DNA of 34,494 nt. It comes from Actinomycetes bacterium. Its GTDB lineage: Bacteria > Actinomycetota > JAICYB01. The position numbers and the translations under genes were made by a program. Position 1 is the stretch's first letter; every line of letters starts with the position of its first letter. The notes under the pieces were generated by a model. The model was not told where the DNA came from. It searched no databases and saw only the letters and a program-made list of their open reading frames with translations. Location: positions 1 through 34,494 of the forward strand of contig JAICYB010000035.1 of the NCBI GenBank assembly GCA_025934435.1. The letters are read 5' to 3'. Shown here piece after piece: positions 16,188 through 24,768 of the stretch.

Positions 16188-17516
16188 CTAGAGCATCGGT
16201 AGGTAGCGATTGAGTTCGAAGGGCGTGACGTACGCCTTGTATTCGTTCCACTCTTCGCGCTTGTTGCGAAGGAAGTACTCGAAGACGTGCTCACCGAGCG
16301 CTTCGGCGAGGAGTTCCGACCCTTCCATCAGCTCCAGCGCGTCCTCGAGGGAGTCCGGCAGCGATTGGATCCCGAGCGCGCGGCGTTCCTCGGGCGACAT
16401 CGCGTAGACGTCGTCCTGCGCTTCGGGCGACAGCTCGAGCTCGCGCTCGATGCCATCGAGACCGGCCGCCAGTGCGACCGCGAGGAACAGGTATGGGTTG
16501 CACGCCGCGTCGGGTGCCCGGTACTCGATACGTGTCGACTGTTCCTTGTCCGGCTTGGCCATGGGCAGGCGCACGAGGGCCGAGCGGTTGCGTCGTCCCC
16601 ACACGACGAACACGGGGGCCTCGTAACCGGGGATCAACCGCTTGTACGAGTTCACCCACTGGTTCGTGATCGCCGTCATCTCCCGCGCGTGCGCGAGGAC
16701 GCCGGCGATGAACGCCCGCCCCGTCTTCGAGAGGTGGTGTTCGTCGGCAGCGTCGAAGAAGGCGTTGCGATCGCCTTCGAAGAGCGACATGTGCGTGTGC
16801 ATGCCCGACCCCCACTCGCCCTGGATGGGCTTGGGCATGAACGTCGCGTACACGCCGTGTTCCTGCGCGACCTCTTTCACGGCGAGACGGAACGTCATGA
16901 TGTTGTCCGCCATCGTGAGGGCGTCCGCGAAACGCAGGTCGATCTCGTGTTGGGACGGAGCCACCTCGTGGTGCGATGAGTGCACCGAGATCCCCATCTG
17001 CTCGAGGTAGTGGATCGTGTGGCGCCGGAACTCCGAGCCGACGTCCTGCGGCGTGAGATCGAAGTACGAGCCTTGATCGAGCGGAACCGGGTTGTCGGCA
17101 CCTTCGAACAGGAAGAACTCGATCTCGGCGTTCGCGTAGAACGTGAAACCCATGTCGCGCGCCCGCTGCAGCTGGCGCCGCAGCACCCAGCGCGGATCGC
17201 CTTCGAACGGCGTGCCCTCAGGGTTCGCGATGTCGCAGAACATGCGCGCGACGCCCTGCGACTCGGGACGCCAGGGCAGGATCTGGAACGTCGTCGGGTC
17301 GGGCTTCGCGATCATGTCCGCTTCCTGGACGCGCGCGAATCCTTCGATCGCGGAACCGTCGAAGCCGACACCTTCCTCGAAGGCGAACTCGAGCTCCTCC
17401 GACGGGATCGCGAAGGACTTGAGGAAGCCGAGGACGTCTGTGAACCACAGGCGGATGAAGCGCACATCGCGCTCCTCGATCATGCGCAGCACGTAGGCGA
17501 TCTGCTTGTCGTCCAT
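16188..17516 (-). CDS. glnA2: Type I glutamine synthetase, GlnA2-like
   Basis: 442-aa GSI fold, ATP-dependent ligation of glutamate with ammonium (or an amine). N-terminal beta-grasp: RFIRLWFTDVLGFLKSFAIP and GVGFDGSAIEGFARVQEAD. Catalytic domain: AEIEFFLF, HHEVAPSQHEIDLRF, FMPKPIQGEWGSGMHTHMS, NQWVNSYKRLIPGYEAPVFV, RRNRSALVRLP, EYRAPDAACNPYL. The opening and the C-terminal ALGEHVFEYFLRNKREEWNEYKAYVTP match the actinobacterial GlnA2 branch rather than GlnA1; length agrees (about 446). The region of the adenylylation Tyr reads DDVYAMSPEE. Members of this branch may prefer other amines, so the reaction in vivo is not certain. Ribosome site GGGAGG eight bases before the ATG. Followed by the GlnR-like gene. 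Confidence 0.9.
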   Translation of the reverse strand: MDDKQIAYVLRMIEERDVRFIRLWFTDVLGFLKSFAIPSEELEFAFEEGVGFDGSAIEGFARVQEADMIAKPDPTTFQILPWRPESQGVARMFCDIANPEGTPFEGDPRWVLRRQLQRARDMGFTFYANAEIEFFLFEGADNPVPLDQGSYFDLTPQDVGSEFRRHTIHYLEQMGISVHSSHHEVAPSQHEIDLRFADALTMADNIMTFRLAVKEVAQEHGVYATFMPKPIQGEWGSGMHTHMSLFEGDRNAFFDAADEHHLSKTGRAFIAGVLAHAREMTAITNQWVNSYKRLIPGYEAPVFVVWGRRNRSALVRLPMAKPDKEQSTRIEYRAPDAACNPYLFLAVALAAGLDGIERELELSPEAQDDVYAMSPEERRALGIQSLPDSLEDALELMEGSELLAEALGEHVFEYFLRNKREEWNEYKAYVTPFELNRYLPML

Positions 17517-17538
17517 GGGTCAAGCCTCCCATGCTTGC

Positions 17539-17554
17539 GTTACGGATGCGTTAA
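17539..17554 (-). promoter_or_regulatory. GlnR-box-like half pair upstream of glnA2
   Basis: On the minus strand TTAAC-N6-GTAAC, the gTnAc-n6-GaAAc arrangement with one mismatch in the second element. It overlaps the stop codon of the LLM gene and ends 22 bases before the glnA2 ATG. The first pair of the glnA1 box (29240-29255) has almost the same form. It is close to the start codon, so it could mark a short-leader promoter or be chance. Confidence 0.4.
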
Positions 17555-18399
17555 AGGTAGGGCTTGACCAGTTCGAGCAGCTCGCCCGACGGCGCGGGAT
17601 AGGTGAAAACGACCTCGGTCATCCCCGCGGCCGTGCTTCGTCCGATGAAGTCGTCGAGGGCGTCCTGCGAGCTCCACCAATCGGGGCCGGACGGACCGAT
17701 CAGGATCGACCGGCCGATGCCCGCCGGATCGCGTCCCGCTTCGAGCGCGAAGTCGTCGATCATCGTGCTCCAGGTCTGCAGCGACGGGAACAGGTCGAAC
17801 CTCGCACGACCGAACCCCGCGGACGCGCTCCACGTGTCCGCATGTCTCGCGGCGATGCGGAGCGTCTTCCGTCCGTGCGCGGCGACGGTGATCGGCGGCT
17901 GCTGCTGAACGGGCCACGGTCCGCGATCGAACTTTTCGCACCAGTAATACTTCCCGCGGAACTCACTCCCACCGCGCGTCGTCGTCTTCACGAGCTCGAT
18001 GAATTCCTCGAACCGCTCCACGCGCTCGGCGATGGGCCACTCGTCCGAACCGGTAACGAGTGCATCCTCGGTCCGCGTTCCCGCGGCACCGATCCCGATC
18101 TCGAGGCGGCCGCCGCTCAGGTGATCGATCGTCACCGCTTGCTTCGCCAGCACAGCGGGGTCGCGGAACGTGATGTTCGAGACGAGCGTCCCGATCCGGA
18201 TGCGCTCGGTGCAGACGGCCATGGCGGCAAGCGTCGTCCACGCCTCGAGCAGGACGCCCATGATCGGATACTTCATCAGGTGGTCGAAGACCCAGAGCGA
18301 ATGCAGTCCCGCTTCGTCGCAGCGCTGCCAGTCCCTTCGAAGCTCCTCGAAGGGACGACCCTGGATGACCGCTACACCAATCTTCGGTCGCTCGCCCAC
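17551..18399 (-). CDS. LLM-class F420-dependent oxidoreductase
   Basis: 282-aa luciferase-like monooxygenase fold (TIM barrel), the group that commonly uses F420 in Actinobacteria. Visible signatures: KIGVAVIQ at the first strand, the DEAGLHSLWVFDHL helix and strand, TERIRIGTLVSN, DPAVLAKQAVTIDHLSGGRLEIGIGAG-like core (here IGIGAAG), PITVAAHGRKTLRIAARHADTW and the C-terminal GMTEVVFTYP. The substrate is not evident. GTG start at 18399 overlaps the end of the response-regulator gene by 28 bases; no ribosome site is seen, so translation is probably coupled. Last gene of the kinase-regulator operon. Confidence 0.87.
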   Translation of the reverse strand: MGERPKIGVAVIQGRPFEELRRDWQRCDEAGLHSLWVFDHLMKYPIMGVLLEAWTTLAAMAVCTERIRIGTLVSNITFRDPAVLAKQAVTIDHLSGGRLEIGIGAAGTRTEDALVTGSDEWPIAERVERFEEFIELVKTTTRGGSEFRGKYYWCEKFDRGPWPVQQQPPITVAAHGRKTLRIAARHADTWSASAGFGRARFDLFPSLQTWSTMIDDFALEAGRDPAGIGRSILIGPSGPDWWSSQDALDDFIGRSTAAGMTEVVFTYPAPSGELLELVKPYL

Positions 18400-19004
18400 T
18401 GCGTGAGTTGATGACGGTTGGAGAGTTGGAGCTTGCGTAGCACGGCTGAGACGTGTGTCTCGACCGTCTTCACCGAGATGTTCAATCGCTTCGCGACCTC
18501 TTTGTACGTGTACCCCCGTGCGATCAAGCGCAGCACTTCCTTCTCGCGCACCGTGAGCTGGTCGACCTCGGGATCGGCCGGCACTTCGATCTCGCCCGCG
18601 AACGCATCGAGGACGAACCCCGCGAGCCGCGGTGAGAAGAACGCGTCGCCCGCGTTGACGCGTTCGATCGCCCGGACGAGCTCTTCGGTATCGATCGTCT
18701 TCGTGACATAGCCGCGGGCGCCGGCGCGGATGAGCGCGATCACATCTTCCGCGGCATCCGAGACGGAAAGCGCGAGGAACTTCACGTCGGGGTGGGTCTC
18801 CGCGACGGCCTCGATGATCGCCTTGCCGCCGCCGCCGGGCATGTGGACGTCGAGCAGCACTACTTCCGGCTTCGTCGCGCGTATCTGCTGCACGGCAGTG
18901 TCGACGTCGCTCGCTTCGCCGACGAGATCGACTTTGCCCTGTAGCTCCGAACGCACGCCGGCCAGGAACAGCCGGTGGTCGTCAACGAGAAACACCCTGG
19001 TCAT
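18372..19004 (-). CDS. NarL/LuxR-type response regulator
   Basis: 210 aa. Receiver domain 1-120 with the acidic pair VDDH (8-10), phospho-acceptor Asp52 in VVLLDVHMPGGGG, the Ser at FLALSVSD and Lys101 in GYVTKTID. The LuxR-type HTH is about 145-205: LTVREKEVLRLIARGYTYKEVA and ISVKTVETHVSAVLRKL. A complete, phosphorylation-competent regulator. ATG 19004 overlaps the stop of the upstream PspC-kinase gene by 4 bases, so the two are a pair. Target genes are unknown; the divergent PspC/LiaF operon starting at 20348 is the natural candidate. Confidence 0.93.
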   Translation of the reverse strand: MTRVFLVDDHRLFLAGVRSELQGKVDLVGEASDVDTAVQQIRATKPEVVLLDVHMPGGGGKAIIEAVAETHPDVKFLALSVSDAAEDVIALIRAGARGYVTKTIDTEELVRAIERVNAGDAFFSPRLAGFVLDAFAGEIEVPADPEVDQLTVREKEVLRLIARGYTYKEVAKRLNISVKTVETHVSAVLRKLQLSNRHQLTQWASDRRLV

Positions 19005-20218
19005 CTCGGCATCGTGAGTTGCACCTCACATCCTTCCCCGTGAGCGCTCGTGATCATGACCGTCCCGCCGTTGCGCTCGATGCGTCCCTTGATCGAATCG
19101 ACGATGCCGCGGCGTCCGTTCGCGTTTGCGCTCGGATCGAAACCGTTCCCACGATCGCGCACGAACGCCGTGATCAGGTGCCGCTCACATTCGATGTACA
19201 CGGACACCTCGTTCGTACCCGAATGGATCGCGGCGTTCGTCGCCGCTTCACGGCACGCGGCCACGACCGCGCGCGTTCGTTCGTCGAGCTCACAGTCCCC
19301 GACGATGACCGTTTCGACCGTGACATCGTGCGCTTCCTCGATCGAGTCGGCCATCTGGTGGACGGCTGCGTCGAGCCGGGCTGCGTCCGAAGAGGGATGA
19401 CCGTAGAGCCACGAACGGAGCTCACGTTCCTGCCGCCGTGCGAGGCTCGCCATCTTCCGTGGGCTTCCGGCGTTGCGCTGGATCAACGCGAGCGTTTGGA
19501 GGACGGAGTCGTGCAGGTGTGCCGCGAGGTCGGCGCGCTCTTCCGACCTGATGCGGTTGCGCCGTTCATCCGTGAGCTGATTCGCCATCCGAAAGACCCA
19601 CGGCCCGAACACGACCGCGAGGCCGCCGGTGGTCACCGCGACGGCCAGCAGGACCGAGACGAGCCCGGTGAACGATCCGTTCGTCTTCGTGAGGAACCAC
19701 GAAACACCACCGACGACGAGCAGACCGCCGATGAACAGGCTCCCGAGCGCGGGACGTCCGCCTTTGCCCGACATCCGCGCGAAACGCAGACGCTTGCCGG
19801 ACCTGGTCCCCATGTTCACGACGGCCGCGCCCGCGGACGCGATCAAGAGCGGGATGCCGAATTGATCGCCGAGCCACAGTCCGATCGCACGGAGCACGAC
19901 CACCGAGCCGAGGACGATCAATCCGAAAGCGATACTTTGCTGCATCACCGGGTCTCTCGCCTTCGGCGCGCGGCGGTCGCCGGGGTCGAGCGACAAGGAC
20001 CACGCGACGATGTAGGCGATCACACCGACGGCACCGCAGTACGCAAGTAGGACGAACGCGATCCGGACGAGCACGGCGTCGACACCCCAGAGCTCGCCGA
20101 GGCCGCCGGCCACACCAGAGATCAGCGCGTCGGTTTGGCTGCGCGCGAATCGGAGTGATGACAGCGGACGATCCGTGATCTGATGGACCCAGCCGTCGCG
20201 CGTCTTCGTAGTAGCCAC
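19001..20218 (-). CDS. PspC-domain histidine kinase (HisKA_3 type)
   Basis: 405 aa. N-terminal PspC domain about 20-80: RSQTDALISGVAGGLGELWGV, then VLVRIAFVLLAYCGAVGVIAYIVAW. About four further membrane helices follow up to about 220. The dimerisation helix carries the phospho-His in ADLAAHLHDSVLQTLALI, with a NarL-partner HisKA_3 layout. The ATPase domain has REAATNAAIHSG, VRDRGNGFDP and RRGIVDSIKGRIERNGG. Kinases with a fused PspC domain sense envelope stress. GTG start at 20218 without a ribosome site. Paired with the NarL-type regulator downstream and divergent from another PspC protein, an arrangement like LiaS-LiaR with LiaF. Confidence 0.9.
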   Translation of the reverse strand: MATTKTRDGWVHQITDRPLSSLRFARSQTDALISGVAGGLGELWGVDAVLVRIAFVLLAYCGAVGVIAYIVAWSLSLDPGDRRAPKARDPVMQQSIAFGLIVLGSVVVLRAIGLWLGDQFGIPLLIASAGAAVVNMGTRSGKRLRFARMSGKGGRPALGSLFIGGLLVVGGVSWFLTKTNGSFTGLVSVLLAVAVTTGGLAVVFGPWVFRMANQLTDERRNRIRSEERADLAAHLHDSVLQTLALIQRNAGSPRKMASLARRQERELRSWLYGHPSSDAARLDAAVHQMADSIEEAHDVTVETVIVGDCELDERTRAVVAACREAATNAAIHSGTNEVSVYIECERHLITAFVRDRGNGFDPSANANGRRGIVDSIKGRIERNGGTVMITSAHGEGCEVQLTMPR

Positions 20219-20347
20219 ACCGTCGATGTTCCCACGTCGGAAGCCGATCCCCTATCGGGGACATCCCTGATGCCCCCTACCGACCTCGGGGTCCGTGCAG
20301 GGCCCTTCCCGATTGTCGGCTGAGCGTGGTCGCCCGAAGATGCGCCC

Positions 20348-21664
20348 ATGACCGATCAACCGCAGGGGCCAGAGGGACCGCAGGACGCACCACAGCAGGA
20401 CGTACCACCGGCACAGGACCCACCGGCAGCGGCCGCGCCGGTGCAGACCGTTCAAGCGCCCGTCGACCGCGGGCGGCTCGTCCGTCGTCCGGAGGCCAAG
20501 CTCGTCGCCGGGGTGTGCACCGGGCTCGGTGCCTACACCGGCGTCGATCCTGTCGCGTGGCGCATCGGGTTCGTCGTCCTCGGATTGACGACGGGCATCG
20601 GGATCGTCGCCTACATCGTGGCGTGGCTCGTGATGCCGATGGCCCGCGAGGGCGAACCGATGCCGGAAGTGCCACACACGCTCAACACCGGGCGCTGGAT
20701 CGGCATCGGCGCGATCGCGATCGGGGCGCTGGTGTTCGCGCATCAGGCGTTCGGATTCCACACCTCGTGGTTCTGGGGCGTGCTGCTGATCGGCATCGGT
20801 GTGGCGCTCTGGGGACGCGACTGGACGGGCAGCGGCCACGCACCGCGTCCACCCGCTCCGCCGAAGGACAAACCGCAAGACGATTTCAAGGAAAAAGAGA
20901 CCACCACGACGCTCGCGCTTCCGGCGGCGTCGGCGCTCTCCTCCAAGCAGACGGCTCCCATCGTTGCCACGCAACCGATCGCGCCGCCGAAGGCGCCGGC
21001 AGCGAAGCGTCCGCCTTCGATCCTTGGACGACTCGTCGTCGGCGCATCCGCGCTCGCGATCGGCGTCATCCTCCTTCTCGGGAACCTGCAGGTCTGGCAC
21101 GTCTCCCCGAAGCACACACTCGCGATCCTGCTCGCGATCGTCGGCGTCGGACTGCTCGCCGGAACGATCTGGGGCCGCGCACGCTGGTTGATCGCGCCGG
21201 GCATCGTCCTCGCTCTCGCGCTGACGACGGTGACCGCGATCCCCTTCAACCTGCGCGGCGGGATGGGCGATCAGTTCTACACACCGACGTCACTCGCGAC
21301 GTTGCGCAAGACATACGAGCACAGCGCCGGCCCGCTGCAGATCGACCTCTCGCACCTCAAGTTCGGCAACCACAAGCGCGCGATGAGCGCTCGACTCGGC
21401 TTCGGGCCGCTGCTCGTCATCGTCCCGAAGGACGTGAACGTCATCGCTCGCGGCCACGTCCAGGGCGGCCCGCTCGATCTGTTCGGACACAACAGCGCCG
21501 GATGGGATGTGTCCGACACGGTCGACTCGAAGGCGAAAGGTGCGGCCGGAACGCTTCGCATCAACGCAAGCGTCACGTTCGGCCCCCTGCTCGTCGAGCG
21601 CGTTGGAAGCCCAACGATCGATGAATTCAAGGTCCACGGATTCCATGTCAGGAGGAACGTGTGA
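20348..21664 (+). CDS. PspC- and LiaF-like membrane protein
   Basis: 438 aa. A Pro/Gln/Ala-rich cytosolic N-terminus (1-40) is followed by a PspC domain (about 43-100: RRPEAKLVAGVCTGLGAYTGV, then WRIGFVVLGLTTGIGIVAYIVAW). There are two more helices, a charged Pro/Lys linker (about 165-225) and two or three helices. A C-terminal soluble beta domain (about 320-438: GPLQIDLSHLKF, GPLLVIVPKDVNVIARGHVQGGPLDLFG) is like the DUF2154/LiaF C-terminal domain of cell-wall-antibiotic response proteins. LiaF restrains the LiaS kinase. The PspC-kinase operon is divergent, which supports that role by analogy. First gene of a tightly packed operon; its stop overlaps the next start (GTGA). Confidence 0.85.
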   Translation: MTDQPQGPEGPQDAPQQDVPPAQDPPAAAAPVQTVQAPVDRGRLVRRPEAKLVAGVCTGLGAYTGVDPVAWRIGFVVLGLTTGIGIVAYIVAWLVMPMAREGEPMPEVPHTLNTGRWIGIGAIAIGALVFAHQAFGFHTSWFWGVLLIGIGVALWGRDWTGSGHAPRPPAPPKDKPQDDFKEKETTTTLALPAASALSSKQTAPIVATQPIAPPKAPAAKRPPSILGRLVVGASALAIGVILLLGNLQVWHVSPKHTLAILLAIVGVGLLAGTIWGRARWLIAPGIVLALALTTVTAIPFNLRGGMGDQFYTPTSLATLRKTYEHSAGPLQIDLSHLKFGNHKRAMSARLGFGPLLVIVPKDVNVIARGHVQGGPLDLFGHNSAGWDVSDTVDSKAKGAAGTLRINASVTFGPLLVERVGSPTIDEFKVHGFHVRRNV

Positions 21665-21855
21665 AACGACACAGGTTCGACCCCATCTCGTTCATCTTCG
21701 GTCTGGTCTTCACCGGAGTCGCAGGCGCCTCGTGGTTCACCGGGCACAACCTCGGCGTGAAGTGGATCGCATGGGCCGGGGCGGCGATCCTCATCGCCGG
21801 TGGCCTCGCGATGATGGCCGGGTCCAGCCGCCGCATCCAGGACACCGACCGATGA
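21661..21855 (+). CDS. Small two-helix membrane protein
   Basis: 64 aa. Two predicted membrane helices (about 9-27 and 33-53) connected by a short loop, with a basic N-terminus (KRHRFDP) and a polar tail (SSRRIQDTDR). The GTG start lies in a GTGA overlap with the gene before, preceded by AGGAGG, and its stop overlaps the next start (ATGA). That coupling on both sides is the main evidence it is real. I do not recognise a family; it may be an accessory subunit of the PspC/LiaF-like protein. Confidence 0.75.
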   Translation: MKRHRFDPISFIFGLVFTGVAGASWFTGHNLGVKWIAWAGAAILIAGGLAMMAGSSRRIQDTDR

Positions 21856-22382
21856 CGGCCGTACTCGAGCGCGAACTGCTCACGATGCGCACGCGCACGA
21901 CGTTCCTCTTCACCGACATCGTCGGATCGACCGACATCCTGACGGGGCTCGGCGAGGAGACGTGGCTCCAGGCACTCCGCGAGCACAACGACATCGTGCA
22001 AGCGGCCGTTGACACACACGGCGGGACCACGCTCAAGTTCCTCGGCGACGGATGGATGGTGACGTTCAGCTGTCCGCGTGACGCGCTCGAAGCGGCCGTC
22101 GCTATCCAGCGCGCGCTTGCCCAAGAGCCCTCGCCGTACGGCTTCCGCGTGCGGATCGGCGTGCATTCGGGATCCGTCCTGGCGGAGAACGGCGACTACA
22201 TCGGGAAGGACGTCGTCCTCGCTTCGCGTATCACACAGGAAGCGGGCGCGAACGAGATCGTGGCGTCCGCAGATGTTGTCGACGTCTTGCACGACTACGA
22301 AGAACGATTCGACGGCGGACGGCTCGCGCACCTGCGCGGTCTCGGGCCCCACCTGATCTTCGGACTGCATTGGGCGGCATGA
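21852..22382 (+). CDS. Stand-alone class III adenylate/guanylate cyclase domain
   Basis: 176 aa with only the catalytic domain. The two metal-binding Asp are Asp22 (LFTDIVGST) and Asp66 (LKFLGDGWMVTF); Lys62 occupies the purine-binding position. The dimer-arm region reads YIGKDVVLASRI: the Arg of the transition-state pair is present but the usual Asn position is replaced. So activity is likely but not assured. No sensor or membrane domain is attached. Starts in an ATGA overlap with the small membrane protein gene and ends in an ATGA overlap with the hydrolase gene. It may make cAMP in response to the envelope module, or act as a nucleotide-binding regulator. Confidence 0.88.
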   Translation: MTAVLERELLTMRTRTTFLFTDIVGSTDILTGLGEETWLQALREHNDIVQAAVDTHGGTTLKFLGDGWMVTFSCPRDALEAAVAIQRALAQEPSPYGFRVRIGVHSGSVLAENGDYIGKDVVLASRITQEAGANEIVASADVVDVLHDYEERFDGGRLAHLRGLGPHLIFGLHWAA

Positions 22383-23344
22383 AGCGCGTCCTCGTGTGGA
22401 TCGGCGTCGCGCTACTCGCGCTTGTCATCTCGAGTGCGATCTTCCAACGCGCCGCGACGGCGGCGTCCTTCCACCGCTTCCATCCGCCGGGCCGTCTCGT
22501 CGACATCGGCGGCCGGCGACTGCACATCGTGTGTGAGGGACACGGTCCGAGCGTCATCCTCGAATCGGGATTCGGCGGCTGGTATATCGACTGGTCGGAG
22601 GTCCAGCCCGAGATCGCGAAGTTCGCGCGCGTGTGCTCCTACGACCGCGCGGGGATGGGCTACAGCGACCGCGGTCCGGCAAGCGCGACGTCGCGCACGG
22701 GGATCGCGAAGGATCTCCACGTGTTGCTCCGGGAGGCAGGCGTTCCCGGGCCGTACGTCCTCGTGGGTCACTCGCTCGGTGGCATCTACGTCCGCCAGTT
22801 CTCACGCCTGTATCCGAAGGACGTTGCCGGCATGGTCTTTGTCGACTCGACGCACGAAGAGATCGCGCGAAGCGTGTCGAAGAAGGAGCTCCACCAACAG
22901 CTCAGCCAGCTCAACCAGTTGAAGTACGCACGGTACCTGATGCCGCTCGGGATCCAGCGTCTGCTTGGGGTGTCGGTTTCGAACGCTCCGGACCTTCCCC
23001 GCCCCGATCGCCCCCGAGCGAAAGCCGTCGGATACCACTCGAGCTCGTACTTCGCCCTGTACGACTCGATGCGGTCGCTCCTGAACGAGAACAACGCCGG
23101 GACCCTCAAGCTCGAACCGATCCCGCACGTGCCGCTGGTGGTCATCGCGACCACGCACAACCTCAACGATCCCAGTCACGGCAAGGTATGGAATGAGCTG
23201 CAGCATGAGCTCGTGGCGCTTTCGCCGGGCGCGAAGTACGTGGTGGCGCACTCCGGCCACTTCGTCCAAGTGGACGAACCACACGTCGTGATCCATGCCG
23301 TTCGCGACGTACTTGAACGAGCACGCATTTCGCAGCGAAGCTGA
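22379..23344 (+). CDS. Alpha/beta hydrolase with N-terminal signal anchor
   Basis: 321 aa. The N-terminal hydrophobic helix (about 3-22) after MKR is a signal anchor or signal peptide, so the enzyme is probably extracytoplasmic. The fold shows strand VDIGGRRLHIVCEG, oxyanion region ESGFGGW, YDRAGMGYSDRG, the nucleophile elbow VGHSLGGIYVRQF with catalytic Ser, a candidate acid in the THNLNDPSHG region and the catalytic His in HSGHFVQVDEP. The substrate is unknown: esters, lipids or epoxides are possible. ATG 22379 is in an ATGA overlap with the cyclase stop. The upstream in-frame TTG at 22370 is less likely. Confidence 0.85.
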   Translation: MKRVLVWIGVALLALVISSAIFQRAATAASFHRFHPPGRLVDIGGRRLHIVCEGHGPSVILESGFGGWYIDWSEVQPEIAKFARVCSYDRAGMGYSDRGPASATSRTGIAKDLHVLLREAGVPGPYVLVGHSLGGIYVRQFSRLYPKDVAGMVFVDSTHEEIARSVSKKELHQQLSQLNQLKYARYLMPLGIQRLLGVSVSNAPDLPRPDRPRAKAVGYHSSSYFALYDSMRSLLNENNAGTLKLEPIPHVPLVVIATTHNLNDPSHGKVWNELQHELVALSPGAKYVVAHSGHFVQVDEPHVVIHAVRDVLERARISQRS

Positions 23345-23349
23345 CGCTC

Positions 23350-24768
23350 GTGAAGCGTCTCGTCCTGATCGCCGTTCTCGGATCGATCGCCTTTACCGGC
23401 ACGTCGTTCCCGACCGACGCGCAGCGGCAGGTCCCGAACCTCCTGCGGCGCTATTCGGTTCCGAACGCCGACATCGCGCTCGTCACCGGATCCACGGTGG
23501 GGTGGTCACGAGCCTTCGGCACAAGGGTGAACACGGACCTCTTCGAGGTCGCATCCCTCTCGAAGACTGCGACGTCGCTCGCCGTCCTGTCACTCGTCGA
23601 TCAGCACAAGGTCGCGCTCGATGCGCCCGTGAACGATTACCTGCGACGGTGGAAGGTGACGTCGTCCCGATTCGACGTTTCGAAGGTCACGGTGCGGCGA
23701 CTGCTCGAACACACGGCCGGACTTCCCATGGCCTACGTGGACAAACCGCTCTCCTCCTATCCGAACATCGTTGACATCCTGAACGGCAAGACCGGGCTTC
23801 CGAAAGCAACGCCCGTCTACGCACCGGGTACGAGATTCCTGTATTCGAACGTCGGCTACGGCGTACTCGAGCTCATGATCGAGGACGTCACGCACAAGTC
23901 GTACCCCGTCGCGATGAAGGCGCTCGTCTTCAACCCGCTGTTCATGGTGTCGTCCGGCTACCAGGACGACCTTTCGCTCGAGTCGCAGGTGCTTCCCGCG
24001 ACGAAGCGGACGGGCCACCCGATCGGCCCTTTCCTGCGTCAACCCCGCGCCGCGGGCGGGATGCTGACGACCGATCATGACGTCGGCCGTCTGCTCGTGG
24101 GCGCAACGCTTCCGAGGCAGCTCGGTGGCCTTCTGCAACCGTCGACGCTCGATCAGATGCACACGGTCGATGCCGTCGCGCGTGGCGCATTCGGACTCGG
24201 CCCTCATGGCGGCTACGCACTCGGCATCGCAACTGGAACCTTCGCCTCGGGAGCGCGCTTCTACGCCAATAGCGGGAACGAGTCGGGAGCGAACGCCGTC
24301 ATGGCGTACGTCCCGTCGAAGGGACAGGGCCTCGTCGCTCTCACGAACAGCTCATCCGGGGGCGGGTTCTTGATCGACATCACCTCACTCTGGCTCCGCG
24401 ACATCGGTGAGTCGCTCCGGCTACTTTCACTGCTGAACCTCGTCCGTACGGTCCTGCGTCTCCTTGCGATCGTCGCGCTCCTCGCGGTCTTGTTTCTCCT
24501 CGACCGGTTCATACGGCAGGCGCGCCGGGGGGAGCGCCGTTGGTCGGACCGCTTCCATCCATGGGAGATCGCCAAGGGCATCGTCCTCGTCGTCACCGGC
24601 GGAGCGGTCCTCGCGCTTGCGGACGGAACGACACTGACGCGATACGCCGGGATCGCTGCGGCCCGGTTCGTTTCGTCCGAGTTCCAGATCGTCACCGTGC
24701 TGCTCGGTTTGGCATCGATCGTCGCGGGCATCACTCTCGCCATAACGGTCCGTACGATGGAAACATGA
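23350..24768 (+). CDS. Membrane-anchored beta-lactamase-fold serine hydrolase
   Basis: 472 aa. N-terminal signal sequence; class C beta-lactamase/esterase domain about 30-345 with the SxxK motif SLSK (ASLSKTATS), the YxN motif YSN (RFLYSNVGYGVLE) and NSGN where the third motif normally is. HTAGLP is the family's usual turn. The C-terminal 120 residues form three membrane helices (about 360-383, 404-424, 440-465), so the catalytic domain faces outside. Such proteins act on peptidoglycan peptides or esters rather than on antibiotics. GTG start at 23350, 6 bases after the hydrolase stop; its end overlaps nadE by an ATGA. Fits an envelope-maintenance role. Confidence 0.83.
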   Translation: MKRLVLIAVLGSIAFTGTSFPTDAQRQVPNLLRRYSVPNADIALVTGSTVGWSRAFGTRVNTDLFEVASLSKTATSLAVLSLVDQHKVALDAPVNDYLRRWKVTSSRFDVSKVTVRRLLEHTAGLPMAYVDKPLSSYPNIVDILNGKTGLPKATPVYAPGTRFLYSNVGYGVLELMIEDVTHKSYPVAMKALVFNPLFMVSSGYQDDLSLESQVLPATKRTGHPIGPFLRQPRAAGGMLTTDHDVGRLLVGATLPRQLGGLLQPSTLDQMHTVDAVARGAFGLGPHGGYALGIATGTFASGARFYANSGNESGANAVMAYVPSKGQGLVALTNSSSGGGFLIDITSLWLRDIGESLRLLSLLNLVRTVLRLLAIVALLAVLFLLDRFIRQARRGERRWSDRFHPWEIAKGIVLVVTGGAVLALADGTTLTRYAGIAAARFVSSEFQIVTVLLGLASIVAGITLAITVRTMET

